Notes under the pieces: model-generated | Seen by the model: the letters and a program-made list of their open reading frames with translations, nothing else | Databases searched by the model: none | What the model was told of the DNA's origin: nothing | Assembly: GCA_023145595.1 (NCBI GenBank) | Contig: JAGLDM010000434.1 | Location: 1 to 7,937 of the forward strand | Source: Flavobacteriaceae bacterium | GTDB lineage: Bacteria; Bacteroidota; Bacteroidia; Flavobacteriales; Flavobacteriaceae | Direction of reading: 5' to 3' | Length of the DNA: 7,937 nt | Shown here: piece by piece, positions 1 to 6,160 of the stretch | How the letters are laid out: each line of letters begins with the position of its first letter | Position numbering within the stretch: the stretch's first letter is position 1 | Translations under genes and position numbers: made by a program

Positions 1-65
1 CCTTTCATCCTTCTTCTACGGAGGAATTGGAAACGTATTCACTTTCTTTTTACAGGTTATTAACT

Positions 66-73
66 TAAATTTG
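66..73 (+). promoter_or_regulatory. Bacteroidota -7 promoter box (TAAATTTG) for the aldo/keto reductase
   Basis: TAAATTTG matches the Bacteroidota sigma-A -7 consensus TAnnTTTG exactly. It lies 28 nt before the ATG, which would give a leader of about 20 nt. No good TTTG -33 element is seen at the usual 17-23 nt spacing; only T-rich sequence is there. The exact match and position support it, but the motif is short and the DNA is AT-rich. Confidence 0.5.
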
Positions 74-101
74 GACTTATTCAATATAAAAAATTCGATA
101 T

Positions 102-1100
102 ATGAATGTAGCTAAATACGTGGCAAACCCGAACCGTTATGATACAATGAAATATAAGCGCTGTGGGAAAAGCGGAATTCTACTTCCTCTTTTGTCACTA
201 GGACTATGGCATAACTTTGGTCGAACTGATGATTTTAACGTGGCAACCGATATTGTACGAACGGCATTCGATAATGGAATTACACATTTTGATTTAGCCA
301 ATAACTATGGCCCTCCTTATGGGGGTGCCGAAGAAACTTTTGGGCGTATTTTAAAAAATGATTTCAAGACTTATAGAGATGAATTGATTATTTCGTCAAA
401 AGCAGGTTGGGATATGTGGGACGGGCCTTATGGTAATTTTGGCTCTCGTAAATATTTGATTTCCAGCTGTGATCAAAGTTTAAAGCGAATGGGGTTAGAT
501 TATGTAGATATATTTTACCATCATAGACCAGACCCGGACACTCCGTTAGAGGAAACGATGGGCGCTTTAGATCAATTGGTGCGACAAGGAAAAGCGTTAT
601 ATGTTGGAATCTCTCAATACAATGCAGCAGATACGCTAAAAGCTTCTAAAATATTGAAAGAATTGGGAACTCCTTGTTTGATACATCAGCCAAGGTATAA
701 TATGTTAGACCGTTGGGTAGAAGATGGTTTGCTAAATGTTTTAGGAGATGAGGGTATTGGTTCTATTGTTTTTTCTCCGCTAAAACAAGGAATCCTTACG
801 GACAAATATCTGAACGGAATGCCTGCAGATTCAAGGGCTATAAAAGATGGGCGCTATTTAAAGGAAGATCAAATTACTCCAGAAGTATTAGCAAAAGTGA
901 GACAACTGAACGAAATTGCTAAAAATCGCGGACAAAGTTTGGCGCAAATGGCGATTGTCTGGTTGTTGAGACATGAAACGGTGACTACTGTTTTGATGGG
1001 GGTTAGTAAAACCTCTCAATTGTTAGATAATATAAAAGCATTGGAGAATCTTGAATTTTCGACAGCAGAATTAAATCAAATAGAGTCTATTTTGGGCTAA
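102..1100 (+). CDS. yghZ: Aldo/keto reductase, YghZ/Gpr type (AKR14-like, NADPH-dependent)
   Basis: A 332-residue NADPH-dependent oxidoreductase with a (beta/alpha)8 barrel, predicted cytoplasmic. It aligns along its length with E. coli YghZ (L-glyceraldehyde 3-phosphate reductase, 346 aa): shared blocks are NPNRYDTMKYKRCGKSG near residue 10, LSLGLWHNFG at 31-40, THFDLANNYGPP at 61-72 and SRKYL at 115-119. The catalytic tetrad can be placed as Asp64, Tyr69, Lys100 and His141 (FYHHR). SPLKQG at 225-230 and GVSKTSQ at 300-306 fit the cofactor-binding loops. In E. coli this family reduces L-glyceraldehyde 3-phosphate and methylglyoxal; the substrate here is inferred from similarity only. The ATG at 102 is preferred over Met16 because the preceding VANPNRY block is also present in YghZ. 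The protein stops about 14 residues earlier than E. coli YghZ, losing only the variable tail. A -7 box precedes it and no clear hairpin terminator follows it. Confidence 0.93.
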   Translation: MNVAKYVANPNRYDTMKYKRCGKSGILLPLLSLGLWHNFGRTDDFNVATDIVRTAFDNGITHFDLANNYGPPYGGAEETFGRILKNDFKTYRDELIISSKAGWDMWDGPYGNFGSRKYLISSCDQSLKRMGLDYVDIFYHHRPDPDTPLEETMGALDQLVRQGKALYVGISQYNAADTLKASKILKELGTPCLIHQPRYNMLDRWVEDGLLNVLGDEGIGSIVFSPLKQGILTDKYLNGMPADSRAIKDGRYLKEDQITPEVLAKVRQLNEIAKNRGQSLAQMAIVWLLRHETVTTVLMGVSKTSQLLDNIKALENLEFSTAELNQIESILG

Positions 1101-1201
1101 AAAATAACCCCTACAAACATCTTTCTTGTCAAATTAATAAAATTAATTGTTGTTTATTGTATAATTAAATTTATTGATTATTATCAATAAATCATTGAAA
1201 A
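1101..1201 (+). promoter_or_regulatory. Leader region of the CBM48 gene with a weak -7-like box and two palindromes
   Basis: This 101-nt AT-rich gap has no G+C-rich terminator for the upstream reductase, so read-through into the next gene is possible. A -7-like box TAAATTTA at 1166-1173 (one mismatch to TAnnTTTG) lies 28 nt before the next ATG, with a TTG at 1147-1149 that could serve as part of a -33 box at slightly short spacing. Two perfect inverted repeats are present: 7-nt arms at 1132-1138/1142-1148, and 10-nt arms at 1169-1178/1183-1192. Confidence 0.35.
1169..1192 (+). repeat. Perfect 10-bp inverted repeat just upstream of the CBM48 start codon
   Basis: The arms ATTTATTGAT (1169-1178) and ATCAATAAAT (1183-1192) are exact reverse complements separated by TATT. 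The second arm ends 9 nt before the ATG at 1202. It could be a leader hairpin in the mRNA or a dimeric operator overlapping the putative -7 box. It is entirely A/T apart from one G/C pair, so chance is not excluded, but 10 perfect pairs with a 4-nt spacer is notable. Confidence 0.5.
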
Positions 1202-1495
1202 ATGGCAATCACAAAAAAATATTTAAAGTCAAAACCAGTTTGTAAAGTAACTTTCGAATTGGCAGGAATTAAAGCTTCAGAAATTGTAGTTGTTGGGGAT
1301 TTTAACAAGTGGGACAACCAAGCAGCTCCGTTAAAAAAATTTAAAAACGGGAAATTTAAAACTACTGTTAATTTAGCTGCTAATAAATCTTACGAATTTC
1401 GTTACATCGCAGATGGGGTTTATATGAATGATAATCAAGCAGATTCATATAAATTGAATGAATTCGATTCTGAGAATGGCGTATTGTCTTTGTAG
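1202..1495 (+). CDS. Free-standing isoamylase early-set / CBM48 glycogen-binding-like domain protein
   Basis: A 97-residue protein that consists almost entirely of one CBM48/E-set immunoglobulin-like fold, the module found in AMPK beta, branching enzymes and isoamylases. Diagnostic blocks are VVGDFNKW at 30-37 (the GxFNxW signature), LKKFKNGKFKTTVNL at 44-58 and YEFRYIADG at 64-72, followed by an N/D-rich strand at 76-83. Trp37 and Arg67 align with carbohydrate-contacting positions of AMPK-type CBM48; Tyr74 takes the place of the second tryptophan. There is no signal peptide, transmembrane segment or catalytic domain, so it is predicted cytosolic. Single-domain proteins of about this length are common in Flavobacteriia and usually annotated 'isoamylase early set domain-containing'; I know of no established role. 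Glycogen or alpha-glucan binding is inference. The gene is flanked by a palindromic leader and a strong terminator, consistent with a monocistronic or reductase-linked transcript. Confidence 0.9.
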   Translation: MAITKKYLKSKPVCKVTFELAGIKASEIVVVGDFNKWDNQAAPLKKFKNGKFKTTVNLAANKSYEFRYIADGVYMNDNQADSYKLNEFDSENGVLSL

Positions 1496-1530
1496 AAAAA
1501 CCATTCCGTTTTTTAAACTATATAAAAGTT

Positions 1531-1564
1531 AAACAGCCATAGTCTTGATTTTGGCTGTTTTTTT
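1531..1564 (+). terminator. Rho-independent terminator of the CBM48 gene
   Basis: AAACAGCCA (1531-1539) pairs with TGGCTGTTT (1552-1560) around a 12-nt loop and runs into a T-rich tract. It starts 35 nt after the stop codon of the CBM48 gene. The T tract is on the + side only, so it is less convincing as a terminator for mutB arriving from the other side. Confidence 0.82.
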
Positions 1565-1578
1565 GTTTTTTAATGATA

Positions 1579-1610
1579 ACGTCATTTCGACGCTAGGAGA
1601 AATCGCATCC
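1579..1610. repeat. Degenerate copy of a dispersed flavobacterial intergenic repeat
   Basis: The stretch begins GTCATTTCGACG at 1581 and continues with GGAGAAATCGCAT at 1596-1608. It closely resembles a short repeat I recall as scattered between genes in many Flavobacteriia genomes (GTCATTTCGAC, a variable G-rich middle, then GAGAAATCTCAT). TTTC and GAAA flank the middle as short complementary arms. Only one copy lies in this window, so its repetitive nature cannot be shown here; the match is from memory. Confidence 0.5.
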
Positions 1611-1685
1611 TGAGAATCAATAAAAATTCCTTTAGATTTTTAAAGTATTATAAGTCGATATAATAGACAAAAAGTAGGCTGATTT
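1611..1685. other. Short gene-free AT-rich spacer downstream of mutB
   Basis: Together with the terminator and repeat this makes a gap of about 190 nt between the CBM48 stop and the last piece of mutB. I read it in the three minus-strand frames for further mutB C-terminal sequence (the GG-containing part of the B12-binding domain) and found none. No RNA gene or convincing hairpin is visible. Confidence 0.5.
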
Positions 1686-1799
1686 TCATTGTTTGTTTTC
1701 ATGCGGAATCAACGTTTTATACCCAGCGGCAAGTAAAGAAACGCCTAAAACATGCACATCGTTTTCAACTGCTTTCTTAGCGACTTCAACAGGGGTTTG
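1686..1799 (-). pseudogene. mutB: Out-of-frame remnant of the MutB cobalamin-binding domain
   Basis: Minus-strand sequence just past the mutB stop, read in a different frame from mutB, encodes 37 residues: [18 protein letters not shown] followed by [14 protein letters not shown], then HENKQ and a TGA. This matches the middle of the B12-binding domain of MutB-type methylmalonyl-CoA mutases, where the usual text is QTPEEAA.QAVE.DVHV.GVSSLAAGH.TLVP. The SxL motif that contacts cobalamin is kept, but the usual His of AAGH is Tyr. The preceding part, with the DxHxxG motif that supplies the cobalt-ligating His, is absent, as is the following GG segment. It overlaps the last 14 nt of the mutB reading frame. 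It has no start codon of its own and is best read as debris of two deletions. Confidence 0.88.
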
Positions 1800-3366
1800 T
1801 GGTAGCCTTATAGCGCCCATATACTTTTTCTAATGCGCTAGAAATTTCTCCTAAGGTGGCTCTATTTCTTGCGGCTTTTACTGTCAAATCTAATAAATTA
1901 CCATTATTTGAAGCGGCACATTCTGTCAAATCATTAAGAGATTGTTGCACAGCAATTTCATTTCGATTGCTTTTTAAAGAATGGAGTCTTTCAATTTGTT
2001 CGTTTCTGACTGCATCATTGTCAATTTCTAAAATAGGTAAATCATCCTCTTTTTTTAATTGATAGGCATTTACTCCTACTATTATATCTGTTTTATTATC
2101 AATTCGAGTTCGTTTGATTGCTGCGGATTCTTCAATTTTCATTTTCGGAATCCCTTTTTCAATAGCCTTTGTCATACCTCCTATAGTTTCAACTTCTTGA
2201 ATGAGTTTCCATGCTTTGGCAGTTATTTCTTCGGTTAAAGATTCTACAAGGTAACTTCCTGCCCAAGGATCTACTGTTTTTGTAATTTGCGTTTCTTCTT
2301 GCAAGTAAATTTGTGTGTTTTTAGCAATTCTAGCAGAGAAACCTGTAGGTAATGCAATGGCTTTGTTTAGAGCGTTGGTGTGTAAACTCTGAGTTCCTCC
2401 AAAAACTGCGGCCATCGCTTCTATAGTTGTTCTAGCAACATTATTAAAGGGGTCTTGAGTCGTTAAACTCCATTCACTCGTTTGGGAATGTGTTCTTAAT
2501 GCGAGTGATTTTGGGTTTTGAGGGTTAAATTGTTTTACAATTTTAGCCCATAAAATTCTGGCGGCTCTTAATTTTGCTATTTCTTTAAAATGATCCATTC
2601 CAACACCCCAAAAGAATGAAAGTCGGGGAGCAAAATCATCTATTTTCAAACCTGCTTTAATCCCTGTTCTTAGGTATTCTAATCCGTTAGAAAGAGTGTA
2701 CGCTAACTCAATTTCTGGAGTTGCACCTGCTTCTTGCAGATGATAGCCCGATATAGAAATACTATTGAATTTAGGCATGTGTTTGGTTGTGTATTGAAAA
2801 ATATCGGAAATAATTTTCATTGAAGGTGTTGGCGGATAGATATAAGTGTTACCCTCCATAAAACCCTTTAATATGTCGTTCTGAATGGTGCCTGACAACT
2901 TTTTTAAGTCAATTCCTTCCTCTTCCGCAGCAACAATATAAAAGGCCATGATTGGTAAAACAGCACTGCTCATGTCCATTGAGACTGATGTTTTATCTAG
3001 CGAAATCTCGTTGAAAAGTAATTTTATATCCTCAACAGAATCTATTGCCACACCTGCTTTTCCAACATCTCCCTGAACACATTCATGATCTGAGTCATAG
3101 CCACGATGCGTTGCTAAATCAAAAGCAACGGAGAGCCCTTTTTGTCCCGCTTTTAAATTTCGTTTGTAAAAAGCATTGCTTTCTTTGACTGTTGAAAAAC
3201 CTGCGTATTGTCTTATGCCCCAAGGGCGCTGTACATACATAGTTGCGTACGGCCCACGTAAATAAGGTGGAATTCCCGCAACAAAACCCTCATGCTCAAA
3301 ACTTTTGGTTCTGTCTTGCGCTACTTGAAAGTCTGTTTTTAGATGTTGTACGTTTCTACGCTTCAT
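1786..3366 (-). CDS. mutB: Methylmalonyl-CoA mutase large subunit, truncated: lacks the B12-binding domain, probably decaying
   Basis: The 526-residue product has the substrate-binding TIM barrel of methylmalonyl-CoA mutase (AdoCbl-dependent, (R)-methylmalonyl-CoA to succinyl-CoA), starting at [15 protein letters not shown] (30-44) and IRQYAGFST (51-59). Family large subunits are about 700 aa; this one ends four to six residues after the linker EKVYGRYKA (513-521), where the cobalamin domain should begin. Using Propionibacterium MutB numbering (constant offset of 35), Tyr89, Thr195, Gln197, His244, Lys321 and Gln361 are retained as Tyr54, Thr160, Gln162, His209, Lys286 and Gln326. Arg207, which binds the substrate carboxylate, is Gly172, and Glu370, which contacts the adenosyl ribose, is Lys335. 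Other changes at usually invariant places include SMTMNG to SMDMSS (129-134), TSGW to TSEW (296-299) and PTDFSAR to PTGFSAR (340-346). The N-terminal arm is about 35 residues shorter than in Propionibacterium. The ATG overlaps the end of mutA by 11 nt (ATGAAGCGTAG), suggesting translational coupling. I expect it to be inactive alone; pairing with a separate B12 protein is the alternative. Confidence 0.9.
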   Translation of the reverse strand: MKRRNVQHLKTDFQVAQDRTKSFEHEGFVAGIPPYLRGPYATMYVQRPWGIRQYAGFSTVKESNAFYKRNLKAGQKGLSVAFDLATHRGYDSDHECVQGDVGKAGVAIDSVEDIKLLFNEISLDKTSVSMDMSSAVLPIMAFYIVAAEEEGIDLKKLSGTIQNDILKGFMEGNTYIYPPTPSMKIISDIFQYTTKHMPKFNSISISGYHLQEAGATPEIELAYTLSNGLEYLRTGIKAGLKIDDFAPRLSFFWGVGMDHFKEIAKLRAARILWAKIVKQFNPQNPKSLALRTHSQTSEWSLTTQDPFNNVARTTIEAMAAVFGGTQSLHTNALNKAIALPTGFSARIAKNTQIYLQEETQITKTVDPWAGSYLVESLTEEITAKAWKLIQEVETIGGMTKAIEKGIPKMKIEESAAIKRTRIDNKTDIIVGVNAYQLKKEDDLPILEIDNDAVRNEQIERLHSLKSNRNEIAVQQSLNDLTECAASNNGNLLDLTVKAARNRATLGEISSALEKVYGRYKATTNPC

Positions 3367-4705
3367 TTTTCAATCGAGTTTGTTCTACAGTTTCGGCTAA
3401 CCTTTTTGGTAAAATAGGTGTAATTAATGTTTTAACAATGTTGGTCTTCATAAAAGGATATAATTCAAGTTCCTCTTTCATCTTGTCAGATTCGTTCAAA
3501 TATTTATTTGTGCCAACCAATATTATATCATTTGCATCAAATTGGTTTTGTTCTTTCTTTGCCGATTCTGCTATTTTTCGCTGAATAGTTCCTTCTTTTA
3601 ATTGCTTTAAAAAACCACCATTTTTTTCAATGTCTTTGAATAAATTCAACGCTTTTTCGGCTATTTCTTTGGTGATTGCTTCAATGTAAAAACTCCCGTT
3701 AGAAGCATTATTCACATTTTCAAAAGAACTTTCATTTTTTAATATTAACAATTGATTTCTTGAAATTCGCTCACCAAATTCGTTGCTCTTATGATATAAA
3801 GCATCATAAGATAAATTACAAACTGTATTTGCTCCTCCCAAAATAGCACTCATACATTCAGAGGTTGTTCGTAGCATATTAGTATTGTAATCATACAACG
3901 TTTTGTTACGTTTTGTTGGGAAAGCGGTAATGTGCAATTCACTTTTAATTCCGGCATCTACTGTTAAAATATTCCATAAATATCTGAATGCTCTAATTTT
4001 TGCAATTTCAAAGAAATAATTACTCCCAATTGCAAAACAGGCATTCATATTTAGTGTTTTGTGAGTTGTATTTAAATATTCATTACCGTGGGCCAAGGCA
4101 TAAGCAATTTGTTGTACAATAGTTGCTCCCGCATTTTGGTAATGATCTGAACGAATACAAGCAACTGTTGAATTGGGTTTTATCAACTCATTAATTGTTC
4201 CGAAAATTTCAAAATCTTTATGAATGGTTTTATACCAGTTTCCGGTTTTGCATAAATTTCCGATAATATCTATATTCAGAAAAATTTTAAACGCTGTTGT
4301 CTGTAAAATAAGTTCTTGTACAAAACTTTGTGATAAAAAATGAAATTGAAATTGTAGGATGGTATCTTTATCAATTCCTTTTAAAATTGTTTGAATATTA
4401 AATGATTTGGATGCTATAAATAGTATGCTAGTTGCTCCATTTTTTAGTGCTTTTTTTGCAATGGAATTTGCGATGCTCACATCTCCAATAAAAATGGTCT
4501 GGCAAATATTAAAATTAATTTTAGGCGAAGTGAATTTTAATTGTTGATAAGAGTCTTGGTGGTAAATAGGTTTGATAGAAATACCACTTTGGGTATGGGT
4601 TAAAAGCGTTTTATTGTAATCAACCCCTTGTAGATCAAATTGAATTTTCTGTTTCCATTGTTTTTCGGAAATCTTTGGAAAATCATCAAATAAAAAACTA
4701 CTCAT
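3356..4705 (-). CDS. mutA: Methylmalonyl-CoA mutase small (non-catalytic) subunit
   Basis: The 449-residue partner of MutB in the bacterial heterodimeric mutase; it has the same barrel ancestry but no functional substrate or B12 site and supports the large subunit. It reads as a typical flavobacterial Mut[21 protein letters not shown] at the N-terminus, YQNAGA at 189-194, [11 protein letters not shown] at 229-239, [12 protein letters not shown] at 263-274, [13 protein letters not shown] at 279-291, and YPFMKT near 416. Length is normal and no internal break is seen. The start is placed at the ATG at 4705, because the in-frame extension to 4729 begins with a TTG that lies inside a perfect -7 promoter box, and because family members begin at this Met. 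It opens a two-gene unit with mutB (11-nt overlap). Base composition is very AT-rich (15 G+C in 4321-4380 and 13 in 3961-4020, by hand count). Residues such as Ser307 in NLSYDALY, where Pro is usual, may show mild drift. Confidence 0.92.
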   Translation of the reverse strand: MSSFLFDDFPKISEKQWKQKIQFDLQGVDYNKTLLTHTQSGISIKPIYHQDSYQQLKFTSPKINFNICQTIFIGDVSIANSIAKKALKNGATSILFIASKSFNIQTILKGIDKDTILQFQFHFLSQSFVQELILQTTAFKIFLNIDIIGNLCKTGNWYKTIHKDFEIFGTINELIKPNSTVACIRSDHYQNAGATIVQQIAYALAHGNEYLNTTHKTLNMNACFAIGSNYFFEIAKIRAFRYLWNILTVDAGIKSELHITAFPTKRNKTLYDYNTNMLRTTSECMSAILGGANTVCNLSYDALYHKSNEFGERISRNQLLILKNESSFENVNNASNGSFYIEAITKEIAEKALNLFKDIEKNGGFLKQLKEGTIQRKIAESAKKEQNQFDANDIILVGTNKYLNESDKMKEELELYPFMKTNIVKTLITPILPKRLAETVEQTRLKNEA

Positions 4706-4726
4706 TTCTTTGTTTTTTGATTGGAC

Positions 4727-4734
4727 CAAAGGTA
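4727..4734 (-). promoter_or_regulatory. Bacteroidota -7 promoter box (TACCTTTG) for mutAB
   Basis: On the minus strand TACCTTTG matches TAnnTTTG exactly, 21 nt before the mutA ATG. It fixes the start choice: the upstream TTG at 4729-4727 is the end of this box and would not be in the transcript. The region 17-23 nt further upstream has no clear TTTG -33 element. Confidence 0.6.
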
Positions 4735-4875
4735 AACCTTCTATATGACCTTATGATAATTAATTTTCTAATAATTTGTGAAAATCAATATTAATATGAG
4801 CTTATTTTATCTTACATTCACAACTTAGATAAGTACTAATTTATACTTACAGTGTAATCTTTAAAAATTATCCAA
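4735..4875. promoter_or_regulatory. Divergent mutA / trpB intergenic region
   Basis: About 140 nt of very AT-rich sequence between the mutA promoter box and the trpB ATG. No exact TAnnTTTG box is found for trpB; the nearest candidates have two mismatches (TATTTTAT around 4803 and TATACTTA at 4842-4849). A small inverted repeat TAAGTA / TACTTA (4830-4835 and 4844-4849) is centred about 35 nt before trpB. There is no Trp-codon leader peptide, T-box or attenuator-like hairpin, so no tryptophan-specific control is visible. Confidence 0.35.
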
Positions 4876-6078
4876 ATGCCTAAGAACTATTTTAAAGCCT
4901 ATCCGAGTGATGAGGGCCTCTTTAACGAATATGGAGGCGCGTTTATTCCGCCACATTTAGAAACAGAAATGAAAAAAATAAATGATGCTTATTTTGCCAT
5001 TAGCAAGTCGCATAAATTTATTTCTGAATTGAGGAGTATAAGAAAACATTATCAGGGAAGACCAACGCCTGTGTATCATTGCAATCGACTTTCAAATAAA
5101 TATGGCGGACAAATTTATTTAAAGCGAGAAGACTTAAACCACACAGGAGCGCACAAATTGAACCATTGTATGGGTGAGGCATTACTTGCAAAACACCTTG
5201 GTAAAAAGAAATTAATTGCAGAAACTGGTGCTGGGCAGCATGGTGTTGCTTTGGCAACGGCTGCGGCTTATTTTGGCTTGGAATGTGAAATTCACATGGG
5301 TGAAGTAGATATGGAGAAGGAGCATCCAAATGTGCAACGAATGAGAATTTTAGGAGCAACGATTGTTCCTGTAACTCATGGTTTAAAAACATTAAAAGAA
5401 GCGGTTGATAGTGCTTTTGAAGCCTATTTAAAAGATCCTATAACTACAATATATTGCATTGGCTCGGTTGTGGGTCCACACCCATTCCCAATGATGGTGC
5501 GCGATTTTCAACGAGTGGTTGGAGTAGAAGCAAGAGAACAATTTTTTGAAATGACGGGCGAGTTACCAGATAATGTGGTTGCTTGTGTTGGAGGTGGAAG
5601 TAATGCTATGGGTATCTTTTCGGCATTTTTAGAAGAGGACGAGTGTAAACTTTACGGGGTTGAACCAGCCGGTAAATCATTTAAAACGGGTGAGCATGCA
5701 GCAACGATGACCTTAGGGTCTCCAGGTATTATTCATGGATTTAAGTGCTATCTATTACAAGATAAAGAAGGTAATCCGGCGCCAGTGCATTCTGTTGCGA
5801 GCGGATTGGATTATCCTGGTGTTGGCCCAGAACATAGTATGTTAAAGGATTTGAAAAAAGTAACCTATGATAGTATCACCGATCAAGAATGTATCGATGC
5901 CTTTTATGAGTTAAGTAGATTGGAAGGAATTATTCCTGCCTTAGAAAGTGCACATGCTGTCGCTTTTGCTTTTAAACTAGCTAAAGAAAATCCGAAACAA
6001 TCTATTTTGGTAAATTTAAGCGGTAGAGGAGATAAGGATTTAGATTATGTAGTAGATACTTTTGGTTTGCCTGATTAG
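4876..6078 (+). CDS. trpB: Stand-alone tryptophan synthase beta chain (PLP enzyme)
   Basis: A 400-residue fold-type II PLP enzyme that joins indole and L-serine to make L-tryptophan, predicted cytosolic. Expected motifs are in order: GRPTPVY at 61-67, [14 protein letters not shown] at 83-96 with the Schiff-base Lys94, AETGAGQHG at 115-123 with catalytic Glu116, GSVVGPHP at 196-203, the PLP-phosphate loop GGGSNA at 239-244, [11 protein letters not shown] at 310-320 with Asp312 (Salmonella Asp305), ALESAHA at 355-361 with Glu357 (Glu350), and NLSGRGDKD at 380-388 with Ser382 (Ser377). Length is that of ordinary TrpB rather than the longer TrpB2 group. Wording such as [17 protein letters not shown] and [11 protein letters not shown] differs from the trp-operon TrpB I recall from flavobacteria, so this may be a second copy. 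No trpA or other trp gene is in the window. Indole salvage or a related serine reaction is a possible role, not shown. It is flanked by divergent mutA and a bidirectional terminator. Confidence 0.93.
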   Translation: MPKNYFKAYPSDEGLFNEYGGAFIPPHLETEMKKINDAYFAISKSHKFISELRSIRKHYQGRPTPVYHCNRLSNKYGGQIYLKREDLNHTGAHKLNHCMGEALLAKHLGKKKLIAETGAGQHGVALATAAAYFGLECEIHMGEVDMEKEHPNVQRMRILGATIVPVTHGLKTLKEAVDSAFEAYLKDPITTIYCIGSVVGPHPFPMMVRDFQRVVGVEAREQFFEMTGELPDNVVACVGGGSNAMGIFSAFLEEDECKLYGVEPAGKSFKTGEHAATMTLGSPGIIHGFKCYLLQDKEGNPAPVHSVASGLDYPGVGPEHSMLKDLKKVTYDSITDQECIDAFYELSRLEGIIPALESAHAVAFAFKLAKENPKQSILVNLSGRGDKDLDYVVDTFGLPD

Positions 6079-6104
6079 TTTTTAGTGAAATATTCATTTA
6101 TAAA

Positions 6105-6147
6105 AAAAAGGTTAAGGAGTGTTATTGAAGCACTTCTTAACCTTTTT
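6105..6147. terminator. Bidirectional rho-independent terminator between trpB and ftsB/divIC
   Basis: AAAAAGGTTAAGGAGTG (6105-6121) pairs with CACTTCTTAACCTTTTT (6131-6147) around a 9-nt loop: 17 pairs with one G-U wobble at 6117/6135 on the plus transcript. It begins 26 nt after the trpB stop and lies 14 nt from the end of the convergent minus-strand gene. The run of eight A at 6102-6109 gives a U tract for minus-strand transcripts and T6143-6147 gives one for plus-strand transcripts, so it can serve both. Confidence 0.9.
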
Positions 6148-6160
6148 CTCATGCTAATTT

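Noticed and set aside
1..115. Possible C-terminus of an upstream gene: a plus-strand frame open from the window edge to a stop at 113-115, with shorter open frames ending at 63 and 68
   Set aside because: Three frames are equally plausible over such a short stretch, none gives a recognisable motif, and the longest one runs through the exact -7 box and 14 nt into the reductase gene.
1856..2062. 68-residue plus-strand frame
   Set aside because: It is antisense to the clearly homologous mutB barrel and has no family features of its own.
3243..3584. 113-residue plus-strand frame
   Set aside because: It lies antisense across the mutA/mutB junction, is Phe/Ser-rich as expected for a shadow of AT-rich genes, and shows no motif.
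3356..4729. Start of mutA at the upstream TTG (4729)
   Set aside because: The TTG is inside an exact -7 promoter box and homologues begin at the ATG at 4705.
4735..4875. Tryptophan-responsive leader (attenuator, T-box) ahead of trpB
   Set aside because: No Trp-codon leader peptide, no specifier hairpin and no terminator-like stem were found.
5018..5392. 124-residue minus-strand frame
   Set aside because: It is antisense to well-conserved trpB motifs and resembles no protein.
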